The notes beneath the pieces are model-generated. The model saw nothing but the letters and a program-made list of their open reading frames with translations, was not told where the DNA came from and made no database searches. Shown in pieces: positions 15,463 to 25,500 of a stretch of DNA of 59,576 nt. This DNA is from Selenomonas sp. AE3005. GTDB lineage: Bacteria; Bacillota; Negativicutes; Selenomonadales; Selenomonadaceae. Both the position numbers and the translations under genes were made by a program. Positions within the stretch are counted from its first letter, which is position 1; each line of letters opens with the position of its first letter. Where the stretch lies: assembly GCF_905233635.1 (NCBI RefSeq), contig NZ_CAJODG010000025.1:1-59576 (forward strand), given 5' to 3'.

Positions 15463-16005
15463 ATGAGCAAACTGTTTAAGATTCTGTTGATGTCGATGGT
15501 AGCATTTTCGACCATCTTTTTAGCCGCAGGTTGTTCGGCTGAAAATGGCAAACCTGCTCAAGAAACGGCAGCCGCCAATAAGTTCCCGGCCTTTAATACG
15601 GTGGATGTAAACGGTAATACGGTTACGCAGGATATTTTTAAGGGCAAAAAAATAACGGTTGTAAATATCTGGGGAACCTTCTGCCCGCCCTGTATTGAAG
15701 AAATGCCGGAGCTCGGCAAATGGGCCCGGGAAATGCCGCAGGATGTGCAGATTATCGGCATCGTATGTGACGCCAGCAGCAAGAATGATAAAGAAACCAA
15801 GGCAGCTGCTGTAAGTATCTTGAATGACGCCCATGTCGGTTTTGTAAATCTTATGCCGGATGAAGGGCTGATGAAGTATCTGGATAATGTGGAGGCTATG
15901 CCCACGACCATCTTTGTGGATGGGAATGGCAATATCGTCGGGGAAAAAGTCGTAGGTGCTGACGTACCCAAGTACAAAGAGCTGGCTAAGAAGTATCTCA
16001 AGTAA
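15463..16005 (+). CDS. TlpA/ResA-like thiol-disulfide lipoprotein
   Basis: A thioredoxin-like protein anchored outside the inner membrane. The N-terminus is a lipoprotein signal with lipobox LAAGC (Cys at about residue 24). The redox domain has WGTFCPPCIEEMPEL, with CPPC in place of CGPC, and a cis-proline segment EAMPTTIFVDGNG. Such proteins reduce or oxidise exported thiols, for example in cytochrome maturation or envelope repair. Here the neighbour is cytosolic trxA on the other strand, and there is no cytochrome c maturation gene in the window. The 180-residue length is typical. The ribosome site is GAGGAGG. Confidence 0.92.
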   Translation: MSKLFKILLMSMVAFSTIFLAAGCSAENGKPAQETAAANKFPAFNTVDVNGNTVTQDIFKGKKITVVNIWGTFCPPCIEEMPELGKWAREMPQDVQIIGIVCDASSKNDKETKAAAVSILNDAHVGFVNLMPDEGLMKYLDNVEAMPTTIFVDGNGNIVGEKVVGADVPKYKELAKKYLK

Positions 16006-16032
16006 GTAAACCGGAAAATAATAATAAACACC

Positions 16033-16076
16033 AAAAAGGCGCTGTGATAAAATGTAAAACTTTATCACAGCGCCTT
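16033..16076 (-). terminator. Terminator after tRNA-Pro
   Basis: Perfect 16-bp arms at 16036-16051 and 16061-16076 end in a T run on the minus strand, directly downstream of tRNA-Pro. On the plus strand the hairpin may also stop transcripts of the TlpA-like gene, but there is no U tract on that side. Confidence 0.85.
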
Positions 16077-16086
16077 GAATTATCAA

Positions 16087-16163
<77 letters not shown>

Positions 16164-16214
16164 TAGTCACAAGAAATATTATACGGATTAACGGGACGCT
16201 TGTCAACACTTTTT

Positions 16215-17396
16215 TTATTTTTTATGGTTTTTCAAGAAATTTTCGATGCGGTTAAGGGCCTCGGAAATCTTGTCAATGGAGGTAGCGTAGGAACAGCGGA
16301 TATGACCTTCACCGCATTTACCAAAGGCACTGCCAGGAACGAGGGCGACATGTTCGGCGTTCAGCAGCTTTTCGGCAAATTCATCGGAGGTATAGCCGGT
16401 GGATTTGATGGAGGGGAAAATGTAGAATGCGCCTTTTGGTTCAAAGCATTCCAGCCCCATCTTGATGAAACCGTCATAGATAAGACGGCGGCGGCGGTCG
16501 TACTCAGCGACCATCTTTTTCATGTACTTTTCGCCATGGCGCAGGGCCTCTACAGCGGCAATCTGTGCCGTGATGGGGGCGCAGAGCATGGTGTACTGAT
16601 GAATTTTGGTCATGGCGGCGATAACGGCCGGATTGCCCAGCGCATAGCCGATACGCCAGCCGGTCATGGCATAGGCCTTGGAAAAGCCGTTTAACTGAAT
16701 GGTGCGGTCCTTCATGCGGGGCAGGGAGGCAAAGCAGACATGTTCTTCTTCGCCGTAGGTCAAATCCCCGTAAATTTCATCGGAGATAACGATGAGGTCG
16801 TGTTTTTCCGCAAAGTCCGCAATGGCCAGCAGGTCTTTACGCGTCATGATGGCACCGGTCGGATTGTTGGGGTAGCCGATAAGGAGGGCTTTGGTTTTAG
16901 GGGTTACATGTTCTTCCAGTTCCTCCGGGGTAATGCGGAATTCGTTTTCGATTTTGGCCGGCACAGCTACAGGCACACCACCGGCTAAAATCGTGCAGGC
17001 CTGATAGGAAACATAGCAGGGTTCGGGAATGAGCACTTCATCGCCGGGGGCCAGAATGGCGCGCATGGCAATGTCCAGAGCCTCGCTGACACCGACAGTG
17101 ACCAGCACATTGGTATTGGCATCATAATCCACATCGTAACGGCGCTTGAAGAGGTTTACAATCTCCTGCCGCAGCTCCGGCATGCCCCGGTTGGCGGTGT
17201 AGGAAGTGTAGCCCTGCTCCAGTCCGTAGACGCAGCTTTCCCGGATAGACCAGGGGGTGACGAAGTCCGGTTCACCGACACCTAAGGAAATAACATCGTC
17301 CATCTGGGCGGCGATGTCGAAGAATTTGCGAATGCCCGACGGAGCAATGGCATTGACTGCCGGTGAGAGGCGGTCGTTCCAATTCATTTCAGCCAT
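16215..17396 (-). CDS. Class I/II PLP-dependent aminotransferase
   Basis: A fold type I aminotransferase of 393 residues. The PLP lysine is in LNGFSKAYAMTGWRIGYA, and the substrate arginine region IRCSYATS lies near the C-terminus. The N-terminal ISLGVGEPDFVTPW is typical of the aromatic/aspartate-like subgroup found next to Lrp regulators. The exact amino acid is not clear from the sequence. The ATG overlaps the stop of the upstream Lrp gene by 1 nt (TGATG), so translation is coupled and no separate ribosome site is needed. The Lrp partner probably controls it in response to an amino acid. Confidence 0.93.
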   Translation of the reverse strand: MAEMNWNDRLSPAVNAIAPSGIRKFFDIAAQMDDVISLGVGEPDFVTPWSIRESCVYGLEQGYTSYTANRGMPELRQEIVNLFKRRYDVDYDANTNVLVTVGVSEALDIAMRAILAPGDEVLIPEPCYVSYQACTILAGGVPVAVPAKIENEFRITPEELEEHVTPKTKALLIGYPNNPTGAIMTRKDLLAIADFAEKHDLIVISDEIYGDLTYGEEEHVCFASLPRMKDRTIQLNGFSKAYAMTGWRIGYALGNPAVIAAMTKIHQYTMLCAPITAQIAAVEALRHGEKYMKKMVAEYDRRRRLIYDGFIKMGLECFEPKGAFYIFPSIKSTGYTSDEFAEKLLNAEHVALVPGSAFGKCGEGHIRCSYATSIDKISEALNRIENFLKNHKK

Positions 17397-17875
17397 CAGG
17401 GGGACACCACCAATCTGCGGTCGCGTTCTTCATCGTTGATGATAACGCCGTCTTTTTTGTAGGCTTTCAGCATGAAATGGCTGCGTGTAGCCGTGACGCC
17501 TTCGATGGTGGACAGACGGGTAGCAACAAAGTTGGCCACTTCTTTTAGGGATTTGCCTTCGATGATAACGAGCAGGTCAAAGCTGCCACTCATGAGGTAA
17601 ACGGTGCGTACTTCATCGAAACGGTAAATGCGTTCAGCAATGGCATCAAAGCCCACCTCACGCTGGGGCGTCAGGTTGATTTCGATAACCGCGGTAACGG
17701 TGTCATCACCGAATTTTTCCCAGTTTATGAGGGTGTTGTAGGAGAGAATGATTTTGTTCTTCTCCAGGTCCTTGATGTTCTTTTCCACTTCGTACTCGCT
17801 GCGTTTTAACATGGAGGCCAGTTCCCCTACGGGACGACGGGCATCATGTTCGAGCAGTTCCAAAAGTTCACGCAT
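17396..17875 (-). CDS. Lrp/AsnC family regulator
   Basis: A 159-residue protein with an N-terminal helix-turn-helix (RRPVGELASMLKRSEYEVEK, about residues 13-32) and a C-terminal RAM domain with VRTVYLMSGSFDLLVIIEG, which normally binds amino acids and drives oligomer formation. It is the first gene of a two-gene operon with the aminotransferase and likely regulates that gene and itself. The extreme C-terminus is rich in charged residues. A hairpin sits in the leader just upstream of its start. Confidence 0.93.
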   Translation of the reverse strand: MRELLELLEHDARRPVGELASMLKRSEYEVEKNIKDLEKNKIILSYNTLINWEKFGDDTVTAVIEINLTPQREVGFDAIAERIYRFDEVRTVYLMSGSFDLLVIIEGKSLKEVANFVATRLSTIEGVTATRSHFMLKAYKKDGVIINDEERDRRLVVSP

Positions 17876-17900
17876 ATATAAACCCCTTTCCAGCTACAGT

Positions 17901-17932
17901 AAAATCCCCGTCCGCTGAGGACGAGGACTTTT
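17901..17932 (-). terminator. Leader hairpin upstream of the lrp-aminotransferase operon
   Basis: The arms are near-perfect (TCCTCGTCC / GGACGGGGA on the minus strand) and are followed by TTTTAC. It lies about 25 nt before the Lrp start, so it could act as an attenuator. I see no leader peptide or known riboswitch. Confidence 0.5.
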
Positions 17933-18140
17933 AGTCAAATTTCGTACCTGCTAATTATATCATATAGCCGGCTTATGAACAAGAAAATTGCCCGGAGCGT
18001 GCAGGAATCTTGCCGGTGGACGTTTAATCATAACTATTCTAATTTAATAAACCTGTTTATTTATACGATATATTTTATGTAAAGAAAATATTATCCGTAT
18101 TTTGGATTGGGACATATAATTGGGAAATGGGGTTATTATT

Positions 18141-20921
18141 ATGAAGCACAAAAGGAATTGTGTGCTGACATTAGCGGTTTTATCCAGTCTGGCCATGCCG
18201 TTATCGTATGCAGCGGCAGAGGAGCCGGCATATCCATATTTGGAAACAGTAGAGTCTACGTATAACGGCAAGACGTTTGCTAAACTACTATTTATGAATC
18301 TGGGGTATGGAATAGGTGATGGAGAGAAAACGGAGGCTCCTGGTTGGCTGGTTAATAAGGCAACATATAAATTAAGCGATAGGCTTATTGATGCTACTGT
18401 GACCAGTACGGATTATTGGAAAAATATTTTGGCGCCTAAAGCAAAAAATACAACACCTTGGCAGATTTTTGTCACCACATTTGATGAGGTAAACGCTGAT
18501 GCCGCCTCACAATCGCTGGACACTCCTGGAGGAATTATAACAAAAGAGCTTTATCAAAATCATTTGTTCTATGTGAAGGAGCAGCTGCAGGAGGGGAAAG
18601 TTTTTACACCTGTGACATATACGTCACATGATGCTCTGCCTGAAGGAAAATATGCTTATAGCGTAATACGGATTGGCCAGTATGTGGGGGCGAAGCGTAA
18701 TAACGTCGAAAATGGCTGGTGGATAGATGCGGACACAGTTCTGCCCACCAATGAACAGGCTGCTGATTTTGTAGGAACTTTTCGTCATGAACTCGGACAT
18801 GCCTTGGGCATAATCTGTGTTAGAGATGGGGAACCAAAACCAGGGAAACCAAATGAGTATAATTTTTTTATTGACAAAAAGATAACAGATAAGCTTTCCT
18901 GGACACTGCATTTGCGGGATCAAAATGGCACGCCTGCTAAGGCTGGGATGTATATTGCGGAACAGAAGGATGCAACGGATCCCAACAAAGATTACTTTGT
19001 GGTAGATAAGCAAGTCAGCATTGATGCCCAAGGCTATGCCAAAGGCTATGCTTATTTTGAGGGGGCCCATGTGACAGACGTCTTGGACGGGGCCAAATTT
19101 TTTGGCCGTTCTGCCCTGCCGGTAAATGGTTGGGAAGGGTCGGGAGTTGCTATGATATTTGATGGCTCACATTTGCAGACGGCTGGTATGATGAGCCATA
19201 GGAAGTACTCCAACTATACAACCTTTTTAGAGGTGGAACTGGCGGTTATGCAGGACCTGGGGTATCAGATTGACCGCAAGGCCTTTTATGGCCGGTCTAT
19301 CTATGGCAACGGCGGTACTATCGTCAACAATCAGGGATATTTCGCGCGCAATGCTGAGGGCACAGACTATCTGGCCAATACCTATAGCCTCGTGCCCTTG
19401 GGCGTCGGCCTGCATATCTATGGTTCGGATAACAAGGTGACGCAGAATGCGGACATCATGACCAAAGGTACGGGAGCGGTAGGTGTCCGGGTAGATGGCA
19501 CGGGCAACACGCTGATTGTGCCGGAGAATACAGAAATCCATGCAGACGGCAAGCGCGGCAATGGTATCTTGATATCGTATGGCAGAAACCATACGATAGA
19601 GCAGGCCGGAACCGTAACAGCCAGCGGGGAAGGCGGCACGGGGGTACGCTTTGACTTCGGTTCCAGCTCGAACGGAGCCAGAGATGAGTACCGTGGCTCT
19701 TATATCCGCTTTAAGCGAACGGTCGATGCTGATGGAAATATTACCATGATTAAAGATCCTTCCACGAATGTTGATCTTCCGGCGGCTGAAAATCTTGCCT
19801 TAAAAGACATGACGGCCGATCTCTACAATGCAAATAAAGAAGAATTAGAGGGGCCATTGGTAGAGAATTATAATTTGTCAGGTACACTTATTGGCAGCGA
19901 GAATGCCATCTATATTTCCAAGAATGCCTTTGTAAAGAATATCAACATCAATAAGGGGGCCAGCATTCAGGGCAATATCACTTCCGATTGGAAACAGTTT
20001 GGCGCACTTGAATGTGAAGGAGCTTATGATGATCCCCTTACTAATGAAAGTACTGGTTTGCGTATACAATACAAGGGACAATATGGGGACGCTGGGTATA
20101 AATATGATGAGTATATTCCTGACCTGGTGACCAATCTCAATTTCAATACGGATCTGTACTATAATGGCGATATCACCGGCGAAGATAATATGAAGATGAA
20201 TGTTAAGGCCGGGACACTGACCTATGAGGGTACAGCAAATGTGGTAAACGTGCAGGTGGAAAAAGGTGCGGCTCTTTTAGGTGGTACATATATAGTAAAT
20301 GCTATAAATGCTGAGGACATAGCCGAAGGATTTACGGATACTACGACAGGACAGCTTATAAACCACGGCACCATCGGCGCCTCTGCGTCTGACCGGAATA
20401 TGGAGATTACTGGTAAATTAGTATCCGATGGCAATCTGCAAGCATATGGTGGCGGTAATGGCGGAAAGATAATTGTCAATGGTGATGCTGATATTACAGG
20501 ATCAACGGTGACCGCTTATAACATGATGCCAGGGGAGAAGGATAAGCCTGTTCTTACGGCAACCAATATTATAGGCTCTATCACTAACGAGAATTCGGCA
20601 GTTCCAGTTTCGGGCATGATTAGCGCCAAAGGTAAAATCAGTAGTGACCGTAAGACGATTACCGTAGATACGATGGCTGCCAATAACTTAGGCACTACGG
20701 ACGCAACTGTAAATCATACCTACGACGCTGTAATGGATATGTATGACGGCCTGGGGAACGAGAAATTCCAAAAGGGAGAACTGCGCAAATTATTCTCCCT
20801 TCAGCCGGAAACAGCAGTTAAGGCCTTGCAGGATATTGCCTCCCCGAATGCGGCACAGGGCATTAGCATGACACAGTCATATTTTGTCCACGCGTCTGTC
20901 AGAGGCTTTTGCCATGAATAA
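18141..20921 (+). CDS. Autotransporter passenger with N-terminal zincin motif (frameshifted before the barrel)
   Basis: Exported surface protein with a Sec signal peptide (about residues 1-26, ending SYAAA). The first 330 residues contain FRHELGHALGI at about residue 215, an HExxH zinc-protease motif. The position where metzincins have a third histidine is a cysteine, so the third ligand is unclear. From about residue 370 to 800 the sequence is glycine, asparagine and aspartate rich with short beta repeats, as in autotransporter beta-helix passengers. The frame stops at 20921, just after the barrel frame opens; a run of four T at 20882-20885 is the likely shift point. The ATG at 18141 has a weak GGGG site. 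The 17933-18140 region before it shows nothing else I can support. Confidence 0.8.
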   Translation: MKHKRNCVLTLAVLSSLAMPLSYAAAEEPAYPYLETVESTYNGKTFAKLLFMNLGYGIGDGEKTEAPGWLVNKATYKLSDRLIDATVTSTDYWKNILAPKAKNTTPWQIFVTTFDEVNADAASQSLDTPGGIITKELYQNHLFYVKEQLQEGKVFTPVTYTSHDALPEGKYAYSVIRIGQYVGAKRNNVENGWWIDADTVLPTNEQAADFVGTFRHELGHALGIICVRDGEPKPGKPNEYNFFIDKKITDKLSWTLHLRDQNGTPAKAGMYIAEQKDATDPNKDYFVVDKQVSIDAQGYAKGYAYFEGAHVTDVLDGAKFFGRSALPVNGWEGSGVAMIFDGSHLQTAGMMSHRKYSNYTTFLEVELAVMQDLGYQIDRKAFYGRSIYGNGGTIVNNQGYFARNAEGTDYLANTYSLVPLGVGLHIYGSDNKVTQNADIMTKGTGAVGVRVDGTGNTLIVPENTEIHADGKRGNGILISYGRNHTIEQAGTVTASGEGGTGVRFDFGSSSNGARDEYRGSYIRFKRTVDADGNITMIKDPSTNVDLPAAENLALKDMTADLYNANKEELEGPLVENYNLSGTLIGSENAIYISKNAFVKNININKGASIQGNITSDWKQFGALECEGAYDDPLTNESTGLRIQYKGQYGDAGYKYDEYIPDLVTNLNFNTDLYYNGDITGEDNMKMNVKAGTLTYEGTANVVNVQVEKGAALLGGTYIVNAINAEDIAEGFTDTTTGQLINHGTIGASASDRNMEITGKLVSDGNLQAYGGGNGGKIIVNGDADITGSTVTAYNMMPGEKDKPVLTATNIIGSITNENSAVPVSGMISAKGKISSDRKTITVDTMAANNLGTTDATVNHTYDAVMDMYDGLGNEKFQKGELRKLFSLQPETAVKALQDIASPNAAQGISMTQSYFVHASVRGFCHE

Positions 20922-21813
20922 TGTTGACATCCGTGTTCCGGTTTCCAATCTTGCTGACGATAAGGATTCCACTGTCAATGAAGGTCTGAAACTGCAGGCC
21001 AAAGTTGACCTGCCCGTGGAAAATAATATCTGGTTCAAGACGGCCAAGAACTGGGGCGAGTTAAAAGGCGGCGCCAATTATCATGGTACGACCTTTGCTT
21101 TGGGCTATGACAAGGCGGCCGGCAAGAACTGGCGCGTGGGCGGCTTTGTCAGCTATGGCAATAGCTCCTTTGCTGCCGGTTCGGCCAGCAGCAAGATACA
21201 GGATACGCGCCTGGGCGTATACGCCGGCTACAAGCGTGGCCCGCATGAAGGCTATGTTTACCTGAATCACGGCTGGCTGAAAAATGACTTGAGCCGCGGT
21301 ATAACGGGTGTTGGCATGGCCGAGGCTGATTACAACAGCCGTATTTTGGAACTGGGCGGCGAGTATAAATACGACCTGCAGGCCAATAAAATAGCCACTT
21401 GGCATGTGAGTCCCTACGTCAATATGCAGTTATCGCATTTGTGGCAGGACGGATACACAGAAAGCGGCGTGGGCGTATTAGGACAAAGAGTCAACAGCGC
21501 CGAAAATACCTACTTTGCTACGGGACTGGGGCTGGAGTTTAAGCGCTATCTCAACAAAGGCAGCTATGCCATGCGGCTCGGACTAAGACACGCTTTCAGC
21601 GGTGCTAATCCCCGGGTGACCTTCGGTTTGGCCGGCGGCGGTGCAACGGTTTTTGAAATGCGCGGCCAGCAGGACAAGACGCACATGGTGATGTCCATAG
21701 GCGGCGAGGCCGAATTTTCACCGGGCTGGACGCTGTCCGGTGATGCCGTTCTGGAACGCGGCAGTCACGATAAGGATATAATGTGTGCCCTGACTTTGCG
21801 GCGGATGTGGTAA
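20884..21813 (+). CDS. Autotransporter beta-barrel domain (out of frame with its passenger)
   Basis: The sequence is a 12-strand-type autotransporter barrel (PF03797-like) of about 300 residues. It has alternating aromatic and hydrophobic strands such as GVYAGYKRGPHEGYVYLNHG, and it ends in an aromatic residue (RRMW), as required for outer-membrane insertion. It has no signal peptide or ribosome site of its own. The opening residues STRLSEAFAM continue the passenger linker if one T is removed from 20882-20885. It is therefore the 3' part of one gene of about 1,220 residues. Either the gene is broken, or the shift is a sequencing error or a slippage site. Confidence 0.85.
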   Translation: MSTRLSEAFAMNNVDIRVPVSNLADDKDSTVNEGLKLQAKVDLPVENNIWFKTAKNWGELKGGANYHGTTFALGYDKAAGKNWRVGGFVSYGNSSFAAGSASSKIQDTRLGVYAGYKRGPHEGYVYLNHGWLKNDLSRGITGVGMAEADYNSRILELGGEYKYDLQANKIATWHVSPYVNMQLSHLWQDGYTESGVGVLGQRVNSAENTYFATGLGLEFKRYLNKGSYAMRLGLRHAFSGANPRVTFGLAGGGATVFEMRGQQDKTHMVMSIGGEAEFSPGWTLSGDAVLERGSHDKDIMCALTLRRMW

Positions 21814-21826
21814 ATATGAGTTTTTG

Positions 21827-21867
21827 CTTCCCCTGCGCGGCTTAAATGTCTGCAGGGGAAGTTTTTT
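21827..21867 (+). terminator. Terminator after the autotransporter
   Basis: Ten-bp arms CTTCCCCTGC / GCAGGGGAAG are followed by six T residues. Confidence 0.9.
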
Positions 21868-21914
21868 GTGGGGCAGGTCTGCAGGAAACAGGGGGCTGTG
21901 GTAAACATATATAC

Positions 21915-21943
21915 TTGCATAATGTAAATCTTTTAGGTAAAAT
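21915..21943 (+). promoter_or_regulatory. Promoter of the YhcH-family gene
   Basis: TTGCAT (21915-21920) and TAAAAT (21938-21943) are 17 bp apart, about 50 nt before the start codon. Confidence 0.65.
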
Positions 21944-21997
21944 GTGTATGTAAGTTAATTTCTTTACGAAAATGTAGGACAGGGAGAGGATTGTGCA

Positions 21998-22471
21998 ATG
22001 ATTATCGGTAGTATGGATACGCTAGACGAAAATCATGTAGATTATCCAGAGATTATTCAGAAGGCCTTGTACTATTTGCGGGATACGGATTTCACCAAAG
22101 TTGCTGATGGCAGATATCCTATTGCAGGGGATAAATGCTTTGCCAATGTGCAGCGCTATAATACTCGTCCCGAGGCGGATTGTAAACCTGAAACCCATGT
22201 AAAGTATGTTGATATCCAATACATGGTAGATGGCGAGGAGTTTATGGGGTGGTGTCCCTATAGCCCGGATTTGGAGCCGCTGGCTCCTTATGATGCAGAA
22301 AAGGATGTTACCTTTTATAAGGCTTTAGTTCCCGATAGCAGCATTGTGCTGTCTCCGGGGTGTTTTGCCGTGCTTTATCCTGAGGATGTACACAGACCTC
22401 AGGCGGCGGTTAATGACATACCCAGCCCCGTAATTAAAGTTGTGGTCAAAGTGGCCGTTGATAGTTTGTGA
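21998..22471 (+). CDS. YhcH/YjgK/YiaL family protein
   Basis: A 157-residue protein of the DUF386 (EbgC/NanQ-like) cupin family. Conserved features are the segment THVKYVDIQYMVDGEE and, near the C-terminus, FAVLYPEDVHRPQ, which carry the metal-binding His and Asp/Glu residues. Characterised relatives include the beta subunit of evolved beta-galactosidase and a sialic acid anomerase, so a sugar-mutarotase-like role is possible. It is alone between two terminators with its own promoter, and no sialic acid genes are nearby. The substrate is unknown. Confidence 0.9.
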   Translation: MIIGSMDTLDENHVDYPEIIQKALYYLRDTDFTKVADGRYPIAGDKCFANVQRYNTRPEADCKPETHVKYVDIQYMVDGEEFMGWCPYSPDLEPLAPYDAEKDVTFYKALVPDSSIVLSPGCFAVLYPEDVHRPQAAVNDIPSPVIKVVVKVAVDSL

Positions 22472-22474
22472 TAT

Positions 22475-22517
22475 ACAGGCATAGGGACTCATGTGCGAGC
22501 AGAGTCTCTATGCCTGT
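22475..22517 (+). terminator. Terminator after the YhcH-family gene
   Basis: Perfect 16-bp arms at 22475-22490 and 22502-22517 begin directly after the stop codon and are followed by TTGTCTATATTT. Confidence 0.85.
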
Positions 22518-22573
22518 TTGTCTATATTTAAGCTTTATGTATTTCTATCTATGTTTGGAGGAAAAGAACATTC

Positions 22574-25500
22574 ATGACTGTTAGAAGAATTTTCGTAGAA
22601 AAACGGCAGGGATATTTTGATACCCCGGCAAGACAGCTGTGCAGTGACTTGAAGGAAACCTTCCAGCTGGACGAATTGAAAGCTGTACGCGTCATTCGTC
22701 GCTACGATATTGAAGGCCTCAGCGACGAGGAATTCAATGCGGTGAGAAATATCGTTTTTTCTGAGCCGCCGGTAGATATTGTCTACGAAGAAAAACTTCC
22801 AAAGTTTCCTAACTCCCGAATGTTTGCAGTGGAGTACCTGCCGGGACAGTACGACCAGACAGCTGACTCAGCTGCGCAGTGCGTACAGCTCGTGACACAG
22901 AAGGAACGGCCGGAAATTCGCGTGGCCAAGGTCATTGTAATCGTAGGTGACATTGACCTGGAAACCTTTGACAAAATTAAGGACTACTGTATCAACAAAG
23001 TAGAAAGCCGTGAGGCAGCGCTCACCAAACCGGAAACGCTGACCATGGAATACGAGGAACCACCCAAGGTGGAAGTCCTGAAAGATTTTAACAGTCTCGA
23101 CGCCGAAAGTTTGCAGGACTTTTGGAAGAAACGTGGCTTTGCCATGAGCCTGGCTGATTTGGCTTACTGTCAGATTTACTTCCGCGATACGGAAAAACGT
23201 CCGCCGACGATTACGGAGCTCCGGGTTATTGATACTTACTGGTCTGATCATTGCCGTCATACCACTTTTACTACGGCTATTGACGAAGTGCAGATAGAGA
23301 ATGGCTACTATACGCCGGCTATTGCCAAGGCTTATACGAAGTATCTTAGCGACCGGGATATGCTCTATGTCGGGGAAAACCGCGATGTGACATTGATGGA
23401 TATTGCTGTCATCGGCATGAAAGCCCTGCGCCGTCAGGGAAAACTGAACGATTTGGACAAGTCCGAGGAAATAAATGCCTGCAGTATTGTGGTGGAGGCC
23501 GATATTGACGGCAAGCCGGAAGAATGGCTGGTGATGTTCAAGAACGAAACGCATAACCATCCGACGGAAATCGAGCCGTTCGGTGGGGCAGCTACCTGTC
23601 TGGGCGGTGCTATCCGTGACCCGCTGTCCGGCCGTTCCTATGTATATCAGGCTATGCGTGTGACCGGCGCTGCTGACCCCCGCCGTCCGGTGAAGGATAC
23701 CCTGCCGGGCAAACTGCCGCAGAAGAAAATCACGCTGGGGGCTGCTGCCGGTTATAGTGCTTATGGCAACCAGATTGGTCTGGCCACAGGACAGGTACGG
23801 GAAGTTTACCATGAGGGCTATATGGCCAAGCGCATGGAAATTGGTGCCGTCATTGCGGCTGCGCCTAAGGAAAACGTCGTGCGCGAAAAGCCCCTGCCCG
23901 GGGATATCATTGTCCTGGTGGGCGGCCGTACCGGCCGTGACGGCTGCGGCGGGGCAACGGGTTCTTCCAAGGAACATACGGAAGAATCACTCACGAGCTG
24001 CGGTGCTGAGGTACAGAAGGGTAATCCGCCGACGGAACGCAAGATTCAGCGCCTGTTCCGCAATCCCGAAGTCAGCCGTATGATTAAGCGCTGCAATGAC
24101 TTTGGCGCCGGCGGTGTGGCCGTAGCCATTGGCGAACTGGCGCCGGGACTGGTCATCAATCTGGACGCTGTGAAGAAAAAATACAAGGGCCTTGATGGTA
24201 CGGAACTGGCTATTTCTGAGTCGCAGGAACGTATGGCTGTCGTTATCCGTCCCGAAAATCTGGCTAAATTTGCCGCCCTGGCTGACGCGGAAAATCTGGA
24301 GGCTACCAAGGTGGCGGAAGTTACCGTGGAATCCCGGCTGGTGATGAAGTGGCGCGGGGAAACCATTGTGGAAATGAACCGTGATTTCCTCGATACCAAC
24401 GGTGTGCGCCAGCATGTAAAGGCCAAGATTATAAATCCCGATGAGAACGCCCGTTATCTGCGGCAGATTCCGGCCTGTGTAGAGGCTTGCGGTAATGATT
24501 TGGAAAAGGCCTGGCTGGAAAATCTCAAAGATTTGAACGTCTGCAGCCAAAAGGGACTGGCTGAGCGGTTTGACTCGACCATTGGCGGCAATACGGTACT
24601 GCTGCCGTTCGGCGGCCGCAAGCAGCTGACTCCGGCCGAAGGCATGGTAGCCAAGCTGCCGGTAGAGGGGGCCGAAACCACGACGGCTACGGCTATGACT
24701 TTTGGTCTTAATCCGGCCTTGACGGAATGGAGCCCGTTCCATGGTGCGCTCTATGCCGTGGTGGAGGCAGCGGCGAAAATGGTGGCCGTAGGCGGCCGGG
24801 CAGAAAAAATCCGCCTGACCTTCCAGGAATATTTTGAAAGCCTGGGCAAGGACGAAAAGAAATGGGGCAAGCCGTTTGCTGCCTTGCTCGGGGCCCTGTG
24901 GGCGCAGCATGAACTCGAAATTCCGGCCATCGGCGGCAAGGACTCCATGTCCGGTACCTTTGAAAACATTCATGTACCGCCGACACTGGCAGCTTTTGCG
25001 GTCACCACACTGAAGGCCGGCGACGCCATTTCTCCGGAATTTAAATATCCCGGCAATAAGGTTTATCTGCTGCCGGTAGTTAAGGACGCGCAGGACCTGC
25101 CGGACTTCGGCAAACTTCGTGCCAAGTGGTCGCTGGTCAGCGACCTCGTGGAAAAACACCGCGTCTTTGCTATTCAGAGTGTGGGTATCGGCGGTGTGGC
25201 TGCTGCAGTGGCGAAAATGACGCTGGGCAACGGCATTGGCTTTAAGTTTACTCAGCCGCAGCGCAAAGAACAGCTGTTCACGCCGGACTATGGGGCACTG
25301 CTGTTGGAAGTGTCAGATTCTGAGGTGCTGACGGCCAAGCTGCATGAGGCCGGCTTTACTGAGCTGGGTGAAACCACGGCCGGCCCCAGTGTGGTCTGCG
25401 ATGAAACGGTAATCATGCTGGCAGATATCGAGGCAGCTTTTACGCAGCCGCTTGAGAGTATCTTCCCCACGAAGATTAAGCAGTCGGACAAGGAAAAGGC

